Shown here: piece after piece, positions 5,141 through 6,746 of the stretch
Layout of the letters: every line of letters begins with the position of its first letter
Numbering within the stretch: the stretch's first letter is position 1
Origin: Acetobacteraceae bacterium
GTDB taxonomy: Bacteria; Pseudomonadota; Alphaproteobacteria; Acetobacterales; Acetobacteraceae
Reading direction: 5' to 3'
Length of the DNA stretch: 6,746 bases
Assembly: GCA_030044345.1 (NCBI GenBank)
Contig: JASHVY010000491.1
Span: 1-6,746, forward strand
The notes under the pieces: model-generated
Told to the model about the DNA's origin: nothing
The model's database searches: none
What the model saw: only the letters and a program-made list of their open reading frames with translations
Made by a program: the position numbers and the translations under genes

Positions 5141-6746
5141 CGCAAGCGGTTTCGCCCTCCGCCGCGTGCCGGCCGCGAAGGCACGGCCGGCAGCGAGGCC
5201 ACGCGCATGACGATGCGGCCGCTCACCGGGTCGGCCTCGGCGAGCCGCACGCTCAGCCGTTCGCCCAACCCGAGGCGCCGTCCGCTCCGCACAGCCCGGA
5301 GACTCGTGGTTGCCTCCTCGAAACGCCAGGAATCCGCAGGCAATGTGGACACGGGGACGATTCCCTCGGCGCCGGTCGCGATCAGAGTGACGAAAAGCAA
5401 TGAACGCGTCACGCCAGAAATTCGCGCTTCTTCTATGCCGCCGATACGCCTGGCGAGCAAGGCGGCCTGGGCGCGCGCGAGCACCGCACGTTCCGCTTCC
5501 ACCGCGCGCCGCTCGGCCGTGCCGAGATCGCGCGCGAGTGCGGCGAGCGAAGCGGCGGTATCCGCATCTTTTGCGCCCTCCTTTGGATTGCCGCCCGTGC
5601 CGAGGCCGAGGCCGCCGATGAGCGCGCGATGCACGACGAGATCGGCATAGCGCCGGATCGGGCTGGTGAAATGGGCATAGGCCGCCAGCGCCAGCCCGAA
5701 ATGCCCGATATTCTCAGGCGAATAGCCCGCCTGCGGCAGGCTTTGCAGCGTCCGCTCGGCGGCGATTCCTGCCGCCTCGGTGCCGGCGAGCGGGGCGAGG
5801 GCGGCGGTGAGATCACGGGGCGCGATCCGCCCGCGTGTCGGCAGGCGGAGGCCAAGCTCGCGTAGGAAAGCGGTGAGGCTCGCGATCTTTTCCGGCGCGG
5901 GCTCGGCATGGGCACGGAAAAGGCCCGGCAGATCGCCGCGCAGGATTTCCTCGGCGGCCGCGACATTGGCGAGAATCATGAAATCCTCGATCAGCCGGTG
6001 GCTCTCAAGGCGCGGTGTGCTTGCCACCGCCGCGAGCGCCCCCGCCGCATCGAGCACGACCCTTCGTTCCGGCAGATCGAGATCGAGCGGTCCGCGCGCG
6101 CGCCGCGCCGAAGAGAGCGCCCGCCAGGCGGCATAGAGATTGGCGAGCGTGCCAGCGGGCAGCCCGAGTTCTTCCCCGCTCTCCGCCGCGCGCTGCACCG
6201 CCTCATAGGTGAGGCGCGCTTCACTGCGCATCAAACCGCGACCGAAACGATGACGACGCTTTTCCCCATTCGCATCGATCTCGATCTCGGCGAAAACGAC
6301 ACCGCGCTCGGCATGCGGGGCGAGGCTGCACCAATGCTCGGAAAGGGCCGGGGGCAGCATCGGCACCACGCGGGCGGGGAAATAGACGCTGTTCCCGCGC
6401 TCGCGCGCCGCCGCATCAAGCGCGCTGCCCGGCCGCACATAATGCGCGACATCGGCGATCGCGACGATGATGCGGAATCCCTTTCCCGAGGGTGCTGCGA
6501 ACACGGCATCGTCGAAATCGCGGGCATCCGCCCCGTCGATGGTGACGAGCGGCAGCGCGCGCAGATCCTCCCGCCCCTCCGGCCCGACGGCGCGCGCCGA
6601 GGCCGCCTCGGCCAGTGCTTCGGCGGAAAATGCCTCGGGGATTCCGAGGCTGCTGATGGCGATGCGCGCGAAGGATTCGACGCCATCGAAACGGCCGAGC
6701 CGCTCCGTCACGCGCGCCCGGCGCGCCCCGCGTTGCGGGCCGGGCA
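5137..6746 (-). CDS. rnr: Ribonuclease R (RNB exoribonuclease), 5'-truncated by the window
   Basis: A processive 3'-to-5' exoribonuclease that degrades structured RNA. The frame stays open to the right edge (residues PGPQRGARRARVTERLG at the edge), so the N-terminal cold-shock domains and start lie outside; 535 residues are seen of an expected 700-800. The GTG at 6711 is only an internal valine. Numbering from there: the metal-binding motif VTIDGADARDFDDAVF at 56-71 (D59, D65, D67, D68; D67 aligns to catalytic D280 of E. coli RNase R), PMLPPALSEHWCSL at 117-130, RLIEDFMILANVAAAE at 239-254, and HFGLALAAYAHFTSPIRRYA at 337-356. An S1 RNA-binding domain spans about 427-505. The C-terminus after it is a short basic tail (RPARGGGRNRLR) and not the long lysine-rich tail of E. 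coli. The stop overlaps the peptidase GTG by 4 bp. RNase II is the alternative, but HFTSPIRRYADL and the tail fit RNase R better. Confidence 0.93.
   Translation of the reverse strand, partial: PGPQRGARRARVTERLGRFDGVESFARIAISSLGIPEAFSAEALAEAASARAVGPEGREDLRALPLVTIDGADARDFDDAVFAAPSGKGFRIIVAIADVAHYVRPGSALDAAARERGNSVYFPARVVPMLPPALSEHWCSLAPHAERGVVFAEIEIDANGEKRRHRFGRGLMRSEARLTYEAVQRAAESGEELGLPAGTLANLYAAWRALSSARRARGPLDLDLPERRVVLDAAGALAAVASTPRLESHRLIEDFMILANVAAAEEILRGDLPGLFRAHAEPAPEKIASLTAFLRELGLRLPTRGRIAPRDLTAALAPLAGTEAAGIAAERTLQSLPQAGYSPENIGHFGLALAAYAHFTSPIRRYADLVVHRALIGGLGLGTGGNPKEGAKDADTAASLAALARDLGTAERRAVEAERAVLARAQAALLARRIGGIEEARISGVTRSLLFVTLIATGAEGIVPVSTLPADSWRFEEATTSLRAVRSGRRLGLGERLSVRLAEADPVSGRIVMRVASLPAVPSRPARGGGRNRLR

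Overview
The window is a GC-rich stretch of about 6.7 kb in which every gene I can support lies on the minus strand. It reads like the chromosome of an alphaproteobacterium. The basis is a NadQ-type Nudix regulator (a family I know only from Alphaproteobacteria) beside nadA, the rnr/rpmG neighbourhood, a cysteine-free bL33, and the GC-biased codon use. A Rhodospirillales/Acetobacteraceae-like host is my guess; the sequence alone does not prove it.

In transcription order (high to low coordinates) the genes are: a 5'-truncated RNase R gene (rnr, 6746-5137); an exported PDZ/S41 serine peptidase that starts on a GTG overlapping the rnr stop (5140-3602); ribosomal protein bL33 (rpmG, 3526-3359), which is missing from a length-filtered ORF list; ketopantoate hydroxymethyltransferase (panB, 3274-2435); the Nudix-fold regulator NadQ (2406-1474); quinolinate synthase (nadA, 1314-331); and the first 93 codons of quinolinate phosphoribosyltransferase (nadC, 280-1). 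Coding density is high, and the only sizeable gap is the 159 bp between nadQ and nadA.

Two modules are visible. The first (rnr, S41 peptidase, rpmG) concerns RNA turnover, envelope protein processing and the ribosome. The second makes cofactors: panB for pantothenate/CoA, and nadA plus nadC for de novo NAD from iminoaspartate via quinolinate to NaMN, with a likely dedicated regulator beside them. The nadQ-nadA gap holds two copies of a palindrome, ATGCTC-N5-(G/A)AGCAT. One lies between a TTGACA -35 and a CATAAT -10; the other lies just ahead of the nadA ribosome binding site. This is a compact, readable model of NadQ repression of nadAC. nadB is not between nadA and nadC.

The most unusual local structure is a three-copy, 24-bp tandem repeat at the nadA/nadC junction. 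It duplicates the last codons and stop of nadA, separates two genes that would otherwise be 2 nt apart, and carries a 6-bp match to the operator half-site in each copy. I found no mobile element, tRNA, CRISPR array or clearly novel multi-gene system.
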